From positions 19,149,504-19,213,503 of the forward strand of contig NC_066847.1 of the NCBI RefSeq assembly GCF_001640805.2: a DNA stretch of 64,000 bases, read 5' to 3'. Both the position numbers and the translations under genes were made by a program. The notes below the pieces were generated by a model. The model made no database searches. It had not been told where the DNA came from and saw nothing but the letters and a program-made list of their open reading frames with translations. Shown here one piece after another: positions 50,521-64,000 of this stretch (position 1 is the stretch's first letter; every line of letters begins with the position of its first letter). Source of the stretch: Lates calcarifer. Its lineage: Eukaryota > Chordata > Actinopteri > Centropomidae.

Positions 50521-53500
50521 TTCTCTGCCTCTGCACATTACTGCCACCAGCTTTAGATACGTGAAATAACATGAAACCGTTGACAGGAATATGTACAATA
50601 TATTGTTGCCTGCTTGCTCATGTTAGTATATGTGTGTATGCAAACAAAACAGGAATGCATTTATAGAAAACATGCTTTATAGCACTACTGGTGGTCAAAT
50701 CTGGGGTCAGGTATGAAAGAAAATGCAAAAAAAATCTCTCATTTCACCTTTAAAAGTATGAGGTCTTCCTGCTTTTTCTGTACTATATCATTGTAAATTG
50801 TATATTTTGGGGAATTGTGAGGTCACTGTTGGACCACAGACTACATTAACAGAGTTGCTGAAAAACATGAAAGTAATCATTTTTTGTAAGGTTTATTCAC
50901 AGAATGATGACTGAATAAGCCTATATTTAAATCACATATCATTTGTCAAGATATGATATCCATGCCTAATGAGGTCTAGTATTTGGATGAGACTGCTTGA
51001 ATGCCCTCAGACAGGTGCATGTCTGCAGCACGTCCGGGGTGGCTTTGCTGGGGGGATTAGAGAAGGTGAGAGTGTTGAAGCTCTGCTGCAAGGCCCGTCC
51101 CGGCTGCTGCTGTTTAGCCAAGACAGCGCCAGCGAAACAGAAAACAGATGACAGAGAGAGGGGGGAGCTGAAAGGCTGGCTTGTGTGTTCCTTCTGTTCT
51201 GTGTCTGTGTTTACCCTCGAGGGGTGTCAATAGGATATGGCTACCATATTGTGCATGATATTACCCATGTTGCAGCATGGTGTGGTTCCTCCATTTGTCC
51301 CGCTTTGCTGGTTATTGTATCATCAGTCAAGCCTAATACATACTGTAAAATCCAATAATGACTCATCGCCATTTGCGTCAAAACATGCTCAATGCATCCC
51401 TGTACTCAGATGCATTTAAACCTAACAACCCCAGGCTTGTGTAGTACTTCTTACAATATATGTATCCCTGTAAAGCTAGAGATTGGAATATATAAAATAC
51501 CTTGGAGAAATTAATCCTCAGTCTATCCTGTAAAGATATTCTAGTTCATCTTCTACTTAAACAATCATCCCTGTGCTCGCTCAGGAAATTTTGACAGTCC
51601 ACTCGCCTTGCCGCTGTGCAGTGGTCCATTTCAAAGTGGCTTTGGCAAAGCCTGACAGCCTCAATTAGGACTCCTGTGCCACCTTAGTTTTTGAACAGGC
51701 TAAACTGGTCCTTGCCCTAATCTTGGAGGATCATGTTATGTTTTCTCTAAGGATTTCTCAAATGATTTTATGTCATGGTAATTTCTTGCAGCCCCAGAAC
51801 CAAGACCCTAAGCTCCATATCCTTGGAGGTTCTACTCCACTGGCTACAGGATACTGTCAGGGTGTTTTCTTTCACCAACCTGAAAAGGCATGGCGTTATT
51901 AATACCCAGCTTTGTTCCAGTGGCTTGTGAGTTTTGGCAGCTATTGTAAATTTGGACACAAAAGGGAGAACTGCTCCATGAGGCTTTTTGCATACTCTGG
52001 CCTCTGACTGACTTTGTACGACCCAGTTAAGCATGTAGACTTATAGTCCTGTGGATCATCAAACTTCTTTGGATCAATCTGAAAGACAGCACTGCAGATT
52101 TACCCTAAAACTCTGTTGCCCAAAGATTTATTTAAAATATGACACACATCAGTGATTGCAGCATTTATGTTGTATGGAAATTCTTAGGAAATGTACTGTA
52201 TATGTTGATTCATTGAAGTGCATTTTAATCAATACAGCTTTCAAGTTGGTATTGAGGTTTGAAATGCTTTACGCTTTTACTACAATAAATGGAAGCTGAT
52301 GGCTTGGCTCCCGGTTGCACTGACCTAAGGTCACTACACACACATGCCATCATGTCAGCCACTCAGTGTTGACAAGATTTGCCAAAGCATGGATACACAC
52401 ATGGGTGGGTGGGCAAGTGGACAGGCAGACTTGTCCGTCTGGAACAGACAAGGCTCAGAGACAGACGGCTGAGCTGTGTTTGATGACTCTCAGAGTTCAT
52501 CTATTAATCGCCACCTTTCCAAACCCTCAAGGCTCTTTGGAGATGCCACAGATACCATGCTCTGACGTCAGTGCTGACAAACAAAGGGGGAAGTTGGGAG
52601 ATAGCTAGTCATTTGTTTACGGTCTGGTGCACTCGGAATGGACAAGGCCTTTGACCTTAGAGAGCTCTCATCAGAACTGTGAGGCAGGCAGCAGAACAAC
52701 ACTTGAGACTAAAATAGTAACATGGGGGAAACATGAGATTTCTGCCCATCTGTTGCGATGCTTAAGTCTCAAAGAGATGGTGCTGAAAGAAATCTTAACA
52801 ATACTATTTGCAGTATCTCCATTGTTATGCACTATTAAGTAAATGGGTCTGCATTGTAATTAATCTTCAGTCAACAGAGTTTGACTCCTTTTTTATTATA
52901 AGTCCTATGCTTGTTTAAAAGAGATGGTTGACACATAAATGAGTCAAAGTTACTGGAAGGAGTCCACATGCTATGGTCACTGCTCCAAAAAGGTTTGGGG
53001 AATGAGATGCATGCCCCGCAATCCAACCTTTACATTTGTCGGAGTGCTGGTGAGGTGGCAGCATGAGCGATGAGATTAGTCTCCAGCTGGCTTTAAATAC
53101 CAAAAACAACCCTGGTCAACTCTGCACACCAGGTAATTTTGATAAACACCAATGTCAAATTTGTACCTTTATGACTATGTTGAATAAACTGGCCTCCTCC
53201 ACGTACACTTTGAATTGTTCTGGTTGGTGCACACAATATATAGTTTCTTCAAATGGCCTAAAATAAGCAAACCAGTACAAGATGCCAGTGTTTCTGTCTC
53301 TGTCAAGAAGTGCCAAGAGACCCAAGTGTCATTGGTTATATAGAAGATGAAGTGTTATTTAGTTTTTTGCTTGAAACCAAAATAGAACGTTTGCTGTCTT
53401 TGCGCATATTTTCTTTGTGTCTGTGGTACAAACCTTGGCCTAGCACACGTTTTGTAAATCTTGTGGAACCAGTTCCTGTGCTGTGCTTCATAGCTGCAGG

Positions 53501-56500
53501 GACATTGATTCTCTTCCTTCTTAACAGTCAGGCAGTTTCCCCTACATCCTTTCCTGTACTGTCAGGCCAAAACACACTCCTGTACCATGGGATTGATGGG
53601 TGCCAATGGCTGCCTCTTCTTCTGGGAAACATTTCCTTGAATGAAGGCTTGTGGTGAAATGTTTACAATGTGGGAACTATTAGCAACCTTCAGGGAGAAA
53701 AAACCCAGCATGGTGTAATCAATACTTCTTTTGTTTGTAAAACCCACACACTCAAACCCCAGAGTCTCCCAGCTCCTCGGATATATGGCCCATGGTAAAT
53801 TTTGCAGTGAGGAATCTGCTTTGTGTGTTTGATGTAGTGAAGTGTAATACTAGAGTTTTAAGAACCTGTAAATGGGCTTAGTGATGGTGTCTAGCTTAGC
53901 ACTGACAACACGACTGTAACAGTGGTATGTATGAATCAGGTTCTTGTTACTAGCACCAAGCAAACCAGAAAACTAACCAGAAAGACCGTAAGTATCAAAG
54001 CTTCATGGCCTATAACTGCTATGTTGATTGAAAGCATAATGCCCAGAGGCCAACTTTGTGCAAATCCATCCTCTGCAATAGATGCCAGCAGGGAATATAA
54101 GTGATAATGGGAGAGATCAATGGGAAAACCTGTTGTGCAGAGCTTGTCCCTCACTGGTACCCTAAGTTGAGCATTGACACGTCTGCAGCCGTCCCCATTT
54201 GCAACAGCTGTACATGTGTACAACATGCTCATTTCCGTGTGGGGACACATGCATGTAAGTCATGTGGTAAAGGCCCACAAAACCCTGGATACAATCAAGC
54301 GAACTGGGTCATTCAGCAACACCTGCTATTGGAATTTGAGGATCACCACTCACACTAGCAGCTGATTACCCCTTTTCCCTCAAATCCCAAATGTATCAGG
54401 ATGATTGATGAGTTGAACACATGCAGAGTAACTGTTTATCTCAGGCATCATCTCATACCTCCTTGAAATTAGTCTCTCATGCACCTTTGTTGTATTTTGT
54501 GGAAAGCTTGCTCTCATCTGCACACAGGCATCCATAGGCATCCACAGTAAAAATTACTATGCACCTGTTCCCACTTTGGCTCCCTCCAAAGTCCACAACA
54601 ACTGGGCTCGATGCCGAAATCTTTGGGGCTGAACTGAGATCAGTTTGCCAATGGATCTCCTGTAGTTTTCTGTTTTCCTTACCAAATAATAAATTTTCAT
54701 TTGTGAACAAAACAACTCAACTCAATACCATGCATGAGACATAGACAGCCGAATTCTTCAAATTCAGCCTCACGTATTTAATTGAAATGCATACTTTTTG
54801 CTGTGAGGATTAGGAATAACCTCAAAGGTGTTAAAGAAGTAATTTCACAGAAAGCTACAGAAAATACACACCAGCTGTTAGATTTTCAGGTGCCTTCAAA
54901 GCAGGCAGATGGGTTATGTTTAATGAGATAGTCATTGATTTATTCTTGGCAGGAGGGTTACCTGCCTAGTTTAAGTGGTGCAGTGACTCAGAATATTATT
55001 TTATGAATTAATTCACTCACAATAAAGTCACCGAGGCAAAGAACAAATAACACTTATACTATATAATTGAACTTGGGTGTGTAAAACACTACATGACAGA
55101 CTGGATTTCAATACTAGTTATCCAATTTTCATAAATATAAAGTCTTCCCTCTCATAAGTTTGTAAAGATGTGTGTTCTTCATAGTTAATTAATTTGACAA
55201 CTATCATAGTGCTCAACTTCCCAAATAATGAGTTTTAAAATTCAGATAGGGGTCCAGAGAAGCTGTTATTAAGTTTTCAGAAAGGGGAGGGCATGTTGCT
55301 GTCTGCCAACTAGGTGTGGACAGCTGTGAACATGAGAGCCACAACAGAAGCTGTGTACTTTTCCTTTTTTAGCAAACCCACTTTTTGATACAACAGTCAT
55401 GTAGGTGTGTTTGTGTGTGTGTGGGTGTCCAGAGTATGAATTACAGCCACGAACAGCATGAGTCATCCAAGTTAGGCTGTGATGTGATTATATTGGCTGT
55501 TAATCTGATGGGTTTTTTTAAGGTAAATTGTCCAGTCCACATATGCATTTCATATAGAAAGCAATAATAAGTGATATATTTTGATATATTTACACTGTAG
55601 TATGAAACTGCACAGCACAATTCTTTATTAGTAGGATCCAAACTGTATCTGAAACAATGAAACTAAGACTTGTATTGATTAAACATTCAGATGATTTTTG
55701 TAAGCTACATACAAACAAACAAAAATACAGTAAAGCACATCTAATCAACACTAATACACCTACAACTCAACATTTCTGTTCTCCTTATATAGTCACCTCA
55801 CAGTATGATTTTCCTCTTGGTGCTCACAATTGTCCAAGCTCCTGAACACCCAATGATTTGTTGCCCATGCCACTGGCATTGTTTTATACACATCACTCAA
55901 TGCACTTGACAGCTGCACTCTCCTCTGCAACAGTAGTAGTCTGTCAGTTACTCAATCATCATGTACTAATAATTGAAAACTGGTTCTGTGTCTGAACTGT
56001 GCAACTGCAGCCAAATCAATCTGCTGGCAGTTTACAGCACCTTGCAGCTGTTGACAGTTGGTTGGCAGGTATATGACCTGTAGTTTAAAAAGGACAAAGC
56101 ACATGTGATTAATCTCCCAAATAAAAAAAAGATATGAGCTTGTTTATCACTTTGCTCAAGACAAAATAAACCAACAGTATATCACCAAGTGATACTTTAT
56201 AAGAGAATGCTGTCAACTGTTAACCAGGGAAACTTGGGTACTTATTCTGGTCCAACCTGCAAATCATACCATGAAATCCCCATGTTAAGCATGCTGTGTT
56301 ATGCAAATATTGATATTTCAGGAAAAGGTTTAAAATTTTTCCTAAGGGAGCTTTAAGCACATTGTAAACAAAGTCAGATCAATCTGGCCAGTTAGTTATA
56401 AACAAAGTCTCAGCCTTTCGTCATCATGACATAAGATCGACGCCGACAGTATTAGTCAGTCCTGTCTGTAAACACTGGTGCTCCGGGACTGGACAAAGCT

Positions 56501-56769
56501 GTGCTCTGACTCTTGAACCAGCCTGGTGTTGTGCTTGGATTTCAAGTTGTATACCAAAGGCAACTGGGGAGAAAGTGCCTGCTGTCTATGACTACATTGC
56601 ACCCTTGAATACCTCCACCCTTTCTCAGAACACTACCTCATACTGTGCACTGCTGCCAGCCAGTGCTGATACTGTACAGTACGTGCAGCCTCTTGGTTTC
56701 TCCAGTTGACCAAAATCATTGATTGAAACAAATAATTTGATGTTTTTCGTTTGTGTCAGATATTTAAAG

Positions 56770-56960
56770 TAATTTTTTTTTAGACATTTTGGGAAATATG
56801 CTTACAGAGAGGATTGATATTGCTCTTGCATCTGATTGCTCAATATGAAGCTAAAGCCAGGAGATAGTTAGTTTAGCTTTGCATAAAGATGGGATATTAT
56901 GAAACGGCTGGTCTGGCTCTGTCGAGATGCATGTTTAGTTAATTAAAGTTAATACACATC
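56770..56960 (+). repeat. Family B repeat, copy in col25a1 intron
   Basis: It starts with 'agacattttgggaaatatgc' and continues through 'tcaatatgaagctaaagcca', 'ttagtttagctttgcataaa' and 'ggctggtctggctctgtcga'. It shares its beginning with the window-end copy and its later part with the copy at 10222-10350. Confidence 0.55.
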
Positions 56961-58849
56961 TACTTTCTTCATCTGAAAGAGAGCCTGAGTGTGGCCAAGA
57001 GTCTTTGCAGGTAATGACTAAACCATGGGAGCTGGAGTCAGGGATGCCTCGTAGCTCATCCTTCCACTCTTCTTTCAAGTCATAGTTTAAAAAAATCCAA
57101 CTTGGCTAGACAATGTTTCATCATTCATGATTGATGTTAATCAAATGTCTGAGGAGAGACAAAGAGAATATGGCTCAGGCCACACTTAACTGCATGCTAA
57201 TTATCTGCTATTTGAGTATGGTGGAATTTAATTTCTTATATGCATAAATATTTTGGACTTTTTGACTACCAAAACTTTGATATTATATTTTTTTAATTCC
57301 ACTTGTTCCTGATTATTCAGACTCTAATAAACTCTTTCATCTGGAGACATCAATGTTACTCCAGAAAACTCCCCCCAGTGCTTGTCTTTCTAATTTCAAG
57401 AGAAACACATTCTAGTATCACATTTTTATTAAGTACTCAATGTGGTCTTTGTGTGGCATTTCAAAGCGTGGAGACAGTCGCAGTAAGAAGGACGGGCACC
57501 AGGCTGTAAGGTTAGAAACAGTGCCTCAGGGACAGCACCGAGTTAGAACTTGGCGTTGATCAGATGGAGCTCAGGTTACTACCAGCTGCCCACCCAAATT
57601 TGCTGGCAGGTTAAAGTGTCCAAAACCAAATCCCTGCCAACAGTGAGCTCAAGCCCAAGCTCTGAGGAGAGTATTGTGTCTTTGGCACAACCCAAGGTTC
57701 AGCTGCAGCAAAAGCTTTGACGGAGGGGAGCTAAGCGTTGATACTATGCCTAGGTTAGGAAAGCCACAAATCAAAGGTACTCCGCCCATGGAAAGAGATG
57801 CCCCATAAAATTCTGGAAAATGCCTGTATGCAAAATCAAATATAAACCGTGATGGAGAGTGTTTTAAATAGAATCCATCTCTAAAGATGCACAGGGGAGT
57901 TTGGAACTTTTAAAAACCATGTATTTCTCTCTACACTGTGTAATACAGACAGTATGTGCTGTTTTATAGGTCCTATTGTGTATGTGCTTGTTGCACTTAG
58001 CCTTTACCATTGCAATGGCTGCTGTTTTTAGAAAAGATGTGCAGAGAACTTTATTGTTCATGGAGAGTAATGGAGTTGCCAAGCAAACACACAGTCTGCC
58101 TGCACACTGGCATATTGACCCTGAATATGTGAAAACGAATAACTTTGTTGGGAAATAAACTTGGTGGACCAAGCAGCAAACCTTTTGTGATTTCAGAATT
58201 TCAGGTTGAGTCTTCCATTAGCTTGTAGTTAATAGAGCTTGAAATTAAACGGCAAAACTGCAAGTGAACTGTTTTCTTGTTTCATGATCTTTTGCCTCTC
58301 TTCTCACTTTTATTACCTTCCCCTCCTTATGCAGCATTTCCTCATGACCCCTGTGCCTCCCCTCTCCTTCATCACATTAATCTTTAATCAGAGTTAATCA
58401 AGCACATTTTCATTTGATTTTGATTTCTGGACAACAGCCTTATGATGGCCCTCTTGTTAGACATTGCTCAGTTTGTATTTTTACTGCCATGGCAACGAGC
58501 TGAGGCTTGGGGTCCAGTGGGGGTGTGTGTTGGGTGGACTTTTGCCCGTTCCCATGCCCGTTCAATGAAAGGCCAACATTGTCAGCATCCCAAAGATCTC
58601 TTTGTGTGTGGACGTGTTTGATGGGGGCCTTGTCATCTTCATGAGACAGCATGTTTGTTGACTCACGACGGGAGGCCTTTGTGAGGGCCTGTCACTACAA
58701 ACGGCTGTTTGCACCAGTGCCAGCTCTTCAGTCTCTTACAGTATCCCAGTACAGTTACCTCAAATGATGAGCCATTACAATTGTGATGTTTTTATCCAAG
58801 CCGTGGCATGGATCCATGGATTGTAATGTCGGTCTGTCAGTAGACTGGT

Positions 58850-59325
58850 TGGTCGGTCAACCACTTTGGTCTAGACTGAAACATCTCAGCAACTGTTAGA
58901 TGCATGAGCATGACATTTTGTACACACAGTCATGGTTCCCAGACAATGTATACTAATAATCCTTTTGACTTTTCTTTAGTGCCACCATAAGGTTGACATT
59001 TCAGGTTTTTAGTTAAATGTTTTAACAACAACTCAACAACTATCTTAATGACTTTGGTGATTCTCTGACTTTTCCTTTTGAAGCATTTTTCTGTCAAATT
59101 TTAGTTTGTCCAATTCTTGGATTTATGACTAAATAGCTGCAAAACTGACATTCCCATCAGCCTCAGCTGTATATTTTGTTTAGTGATAATCAGCAAATGT
59201 TAGCATGAGCATGCAAACACATTAAACTGAGATGGTAAATGTTATACCTGCACACCAGCATATTAGCATTGTCATTTTGAGCATGCTAGCATGCTGATGT
59301 TAGTGTAACAAAAGCTGGTTGTACT
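58850..59325 (-). repeat. Family A repeat, longest copy (copy 4)
   Basis: A nearly full element in reverse orientation: 'ctagactgaaacatctcagc', 'tttggtgattctctgacttt', 'cattcccatcagcctcagct', 'gcatgctagcatgctgatgt'. It aligns by eye to copies at 3896-4145 (forward) and 35516-35720 (reverse). No open frame, so it is non-autonomous. Confidence 0.6.
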
Positions 59326-59594
59326 GTAAACCAGAGAAGGCTAAATTTAAATTAGAGATTGAATTGCTCTCAAGGCATATTGTCAAGCTGAAAGAAGACC
59401 CGACCCTTAAAGAGGTGTCACAACCGTTGTGAGACAGCCTGTCTCAAATCCTGTCATCTGGAGATGCTACTGAGAGCGAACAAGTGGCCACTGTGGAGTT
59501 GGAGGTCTGCTTGAATCACTCAAACCTTTGGTGGAGTTATTTGTGTCTGCCCTGATCCACTGTATTTGCAGCTTGTGGTATCAAGTGTTGTGAG

Positions 59595-59615
59595 CGTGTG
59601 TGTGTGTGTGTGTGT
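59595..59615 (+). repeat. (GT)n microsatellite
   Basis: About 10 GT units in the col25a1 intron. Confidence 0.9.
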
Positions 59616-62600
59616 TTAAGTGGTGGATTTGATAGGGAAGTTGAGATTTGGTGTACATCTTTGCAGGGGGAGTTGTTCGTCGTTGAGGTACGAGAGCAGC
59701 TGGTAACTTCACTCTCTGTCTGAAATGTCTGGCGCTGAACCTAGCGTCAGGAGTCCAGCCATTCATTCCCAGCAAGAGCAAACACAGCCCGGTCAATATC
59801 TGCCATCATGGCCACTACACAATTTTGGCCCGCGGCTCTCAGAGGAGGGAGTTTTTGACTGTCTAGTTTGGCAGTATGGGATTTTATGTTGCGACTAAGG
59901 CTGCCCAAAGAGGGGCCTGTGGACCAAATTTGGCTCCCAACAGAGGTTTTTATTGGCACTCCAACAAGTTTCAAAAAAGTGATATAGTTTTCTTTATGTG
60001 GTCTAGTTAAATGTAATTTAGCAATATCTGAGGTGTGTTTTGATTTTCTCAGGCATATTAACAAGCATTTTGGAGACCAAGAAAAATATTCTTATTCCTA
60101 CATTTTAATATTATCAATGACCACTGGAGTTCTAGGCTCAGAGCTGACTTGAAATATTAGATTTCAGGCCTTATCCACCATTTCAGCCCTGGGCATCTCT
60201 GGTATAAACAGGCAGGACATTGTGCTTGTCTTTTATACATTACATTGTATTGGACATATGGACATAAGTGCTTTGTTGGACATTGGTGTGAGGCTTTAGA
60301 TAGAGGGAAAAGGAGATCTAGGAAAGCAAACTAAAGTGTGAGCTGGCTGCATCCACTGGAGAGCAGGACTGAACCTGAGAGATGCACGGGCAGTCACATT
60401 AATCTCTATGATCAGTACGAGTCTTCCCATCTGTCAGTGCAAGAGCTGTGTGTGATTAATGGTGAGGAAATTAGCCCCTGTTTGACTGAGTACACTGAAA
60501 TTGCCTGATCGACTCAGGGCAGTGCAGAAGGCCTTTAACTAGTTTGTCTTGTGTCACACAGTAAATGAGGCAATTAATGGAAGAGCCACATTACTTGTCC
60601 AGCTGAAATCTGCCCAAATGAAACTGTGCTCACTCTTTTCAGGGCATTTTTAAGACTCTCTGTGAAACTCAGACCATGAGGTTATGTCAAATGATACCAT
60701 GTGTCATGTTTCATTTGGTCTTGTGCAAGTGCAAGGCCCAAGATCTAAGAATCTGCAAGATACTAAAAGATCCCCTGCCCTGAAATGGCCTTAAAGCAGG
60801 CACAGGACTCCCTTTGCACTCAGTTCACTGAATACATTAGGGAAAAAGGTCCTTTTGAAAGGAAAATAAAGCAACAAGCCACCACTGCTTCCCGTCATCA
60901 CCCCTCAGGCCAAGTGTGGGATTGACTGACAAGGTTTTCAGTTTCAGACCCCTCAAAGCTGTCAACATCAGGCCTCAACTGCCAGTTGCTTACCACATGG
61001 CCTGTTCGTAAGCACAGACACATTTCTTCTCCTGACCGCAAACATTACCTTGGTGTTTTGACCCCCTTTTGTTGCCCAAACTGCTGCTCATATGGGGCTC
61101 AGGGGGCTCATCCCCACAATGTTAAATCTGACATGGGAGCCGTTGTTTCAGACCTTTTCTTTTCACAGATCTGCGCCACCGCACAAGAAGTGCCATCAAA
61201 CAGACATAAAACCTCCCCAGTGCCTCATCTTGTCCTAACCACCTCCTGCTGGATTTGTAGCAGTTATCCAGACTCACAGGACAGGGCCATTAGTCACAAG
61301 TGTCACAACTGAGCCCAGGTCACAAACATGTGTCAAGTGAGCACGACACTCTGCCTGGCATCAGGATACCAGAGCTCCTGATCTTTTTCATCACAGCCAC
61401 TGCTGACACCAACGGCTACGAGTCCTCAAGAGAACTGCCTGGTTTGATTTATGAAAAAGTGATTCTGTTACATAGGCTATGTTTACAGCATGTATTTACT
61501 CTTCAAGTGCTGTTGCTGGATCTACATCAGAGGGTAGAGTATTGGAATAGATCAGGGAGGATGCTTTAGAGGCTGAGTCAGCCAGTATTCACACCTGTTA
61601 TTTAGTGTCATATTAAATTCTTAATCCTCTGTACCATCATTATACAACATACCAAAATAAATCCGTGCATAGTTGTTGATCCTGTTGCCCGAAGGACAAA
61701 TACCAATACAGATAGAAAGACCTATACACACATATAAATTAGGTCACCCAAATATCTCCTCAACTGTAGCTTCATCAAGTCAAAATCTGATTTTTCATAT
61801 ATTACAAATCATGTGAATATTTCTTTCTTTTTAAATGATCAAAATGTAGATGAAAGTGTGTGTCTGTCTTACACAGCAGTGCTTTTATTTTTGCCATTGT
61901 AACTGCTGGCGGCCCCTTCTCTTTTAATGACATGTAGTGGACAGATGGTGAGAGTGAGTACGGATTACAGTCAAGGTTCCCATGTGCCAACCCATACGTT
62001 GTTATGCCAGTGACAGACAAGAGGATGTGCTGTATTTTTATGGTTTAGGTGCTATGTCTGAATCAACAGCTGACCCAGCCCCTCCAGTGTATAGTGTGTG
62101 TCGTGAACACAGACGTCTGTGGCACAGACAGCTTTAACCATATATCTGTGAATGACAGAAGGTTGTTATCACCAAAACAAAGATAGCCATTCACTAGTTT
62201 CACCTGTGGTGAACGTTCGTATGTGCCTGTCTCTTCTCCACATAGACACTTTAAAAAGTTACTACCACATTATTTTAGTACCATTCTGTTGCACCTGTGT
62301 AACAGCAGTGGTAAAATTCATCTTGTGTTGTTTTCATGCTTTCTTGTAGTCAGGGTACTTGGAACAATTCACGTTTCTGCAGTAACTCCATAAAAGCTCC
62401 TCTGGGTAGAGCTGAAACAATTACTCTATTAGTTGACTGTCAGGAAAATGAATGGGCAATTATTCCATATTCATTAAATAGTTTTTCATTTTTCATGCAA
62501 AAGTGCCAAACAGTCTCTAGCTCCAGCCTCTAAAATGTGAGTGTTTGATTTTTTTCAGTTTTATATCTCACTAAATTTAATATATTTGGGTTTTGGACTC

Positions 62601-63173
62601 TTGGTCAGACAGAACAAGTAAACTGAGGGCTTTGAACACTGGTAAATTGTGATGGGAATTTTTTTTCCCCCACAATTTCCTGACACGTCTAAATGACAGT
62701 ATATTACTGTGTCATTTAACTGTGGGATTTAGATGCTTATCTGACAATGTTGAGCCAAATTTCTCATATTTTATTATGGCTCAGTCAGTAATGAACTCCA
62801 TTGTCTCATACAAGCATGCAATGACTCTGGCAACATGCTTTTTAAGATCTACAGTAATCCATAAAGTTGTAATAAGTAATTTGGGCTGATCAAAATGTGG
62901 TTCCCGAGTTTGATAATGGGGGAAAAGAAAAAATAGTTTTATTCCTGCCATCCACTGATGCCAGAATACATCAGTGAATTGTGCAAGTAAGTAAACAGAT
63001 TGCAATGATACAGAAAACACTGGCAAGTATTCTAAACCTTATTAACCTGAATTTAACTGTTTGCATTATGACATTTTGAGGTCTCCTATGAGACTGTTAC
63101 TTGAATAAGTCTTGCCGTGTGTGCCAGAAAAATGGATAAATCAAAAAGGAAAGTCATTTGCAATTCTTCCACA

Positions 63174-63189
63174 AACACACACACACACA
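63174..63189 (+). repeat. (AC)n microsatellite, short
   Basis: About eight AC units in the col25a1 intron. Confidence 0.85.
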
Positions 63190-63927
63190 TACACCTTCCA
63201 ATTCCCCCAGCCGGTATACTCACAAGACAGTGCTGTATTTCCTCTCTATTTCTCTCAATATTTATTGAAAAGAACAGCATGACTGCATTTCATTTTGTTT
63301 AGAAACTGAAATGTTTGCAGCTGAGTGACTTTTCAGAAATAAATGGATAATGCTGGATGACAAGATGCTGAGTTACTTTGCATTTCAGGAGTGGAAATAA
63401 CTTGTCAGGGCTGTGACTCTTTTTCTTCTGAATTTCACTTATTCATAGCCACTATAATTCATGCTACTTATTAGCGACAACCAGGCCTTCAGCGGCTACG
63501 CTCTTTATGAACTGCATAATGAGTCTGGGTTTATTTCACTGGCTCAAGGAAGTTTCGGTATCTTTCCTCCAGTATCTTGGCAAGGACATTACAGTATATG
63601 TCTCATTTCCTTCCTCTTTTACTGCCAGTTTTCTAGCTGTGATGCTCTTTAGCCTTGTGAAGTAGAAGAAAGTCAACCGGAGTCAGTATCAGCCAAGTGT
63701 GTCCTTGAATGCCCTGTGCTCATGTAACCGTTTTCCACAGCAGTAGGTTGCAGCATGTCTCTTATGATTAATTGTGATGTGATTATGACATTACTGTCTA
63801 AAAAACAATATCTGCCACCCAAGTGAAATATTTATTATGGAAAATTTATTAAGTGTGCACCCTCGGGGAAGGGTATATTAATTTGATTATTATTTATTAA
63901 GCAAGCTTAATTTATACAGTCGGCAAG

Positions 63928-64000
63928 TCAAAGAACGCTCACATTTTGGGACATATGCTCATTGGCTTTTTTAGTTAGAGTAAGAGGAGAAAATCAATTG
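63928..64000 (+). repeat. Family B repeat, cut by window end
   Basis: 'cacattttgggacatatgct' followed by 'cattggcttttttagttaga' and 'gtaagaggagaaaatcaatt' matches the opening of the family B element seen at 56770-56960. The rest lies beyond the window. Confidence 0.5.

Larger units (their letters stand above)
32876..64000 (+). other. col25a1 intron, at least 31 kb, no exon found
   Basis: From the donor TCCAG|gtaaag at 32876 to the window end I found no Gly-X-Y coding exon and no other gene on either strand. The many short open frames have no domain, no splice partners and random-looking composition. Repeats inside are listed separately. Long 5' introns are normal for COL25A1. Several stretches (for example 36500-37000, 46160-46640, 60400-60620) are rich in TAAT/ATTA words and low in simple repeats and could hold enhancers, but I cannot show conservation. 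Confidence 0.6.

Noticed and set aside
1..64000. CRISPR arrays, operons or bacterial-type systems
   Set aside because: The window is vertebrate nuclear DNA with spliced genes. No direct-repeat/spacer array and no prokaryotic gene organisation was seen.

Overview
The window reads as nuclear DNA of a ray-finned fish, most likely a percomorph teleost. The evidence is split genes with short GT-AG introns, vertebrate-only gene families, simple repeats, and scattered copies of short non-autonomous DNA repeats that I recognise from perciform genomes. All calls come from reading the sequence; no database search was run. Exon borders were set by hand from splice signals and checked by reading-frame phase. 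In all five split genes the coding sums come out in frame.

Layout. (1) 76-13648 (+): the 3' half of an ADAMTS-like secreted matrix protein, best matched to adamtsl1 (eight thrombospondin repeats, two Ig domains, PLAC domain), followed by a 3'UTR of about 1.9 kb. (2) 15.7-19.5 kb (+): a compact NOD-like receptor gene with CARD, FISNA, NACHT, three or four LRRs and an unrecognised helical tail. (3) 19952-20025 (-): a tRNA-Ile(AAT) gene. (4) 20.45-25.7 kb (+): a complete larp7 gene (7SK RNA-binding La-related protein), with a non-coding first exon and 12 coding exons. (5) 28764-26257 (-): a complete STOP/SAXO-type microtubule-associated protein gene, probably saxo1, ending tail-to-tail with larp7. 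A decayed Tc1-like transposon sits in its first intron. (6) 32338 to the window end (+): the first two coding exons of col25a1 (transmembrane collagen XXV), followed by at least 31 kb of intron with no recognisable exon. That intron holds microsatellites, several MITE-like repeats and stretches that may be regulatory.

The genes do not form a pathway. ADAMTSL1 and collagen XXV are extracellular or membrane matrix proteins, LARP7 works in nuclear transcription control, the SAXO-like protein in cilia or microtubules, and the NLR in innate immunity. The value of the context is syntenic. In human, ADAMTSL1 and SAXO1 are convergent neighbours on 9p22, whereas LARP7 and COL25A1 lie on 4q25, so this fish locus joins two blocks and adds an NLR gene. 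The least explained item is the NLR, because of its family assignment and C-terminal tail.
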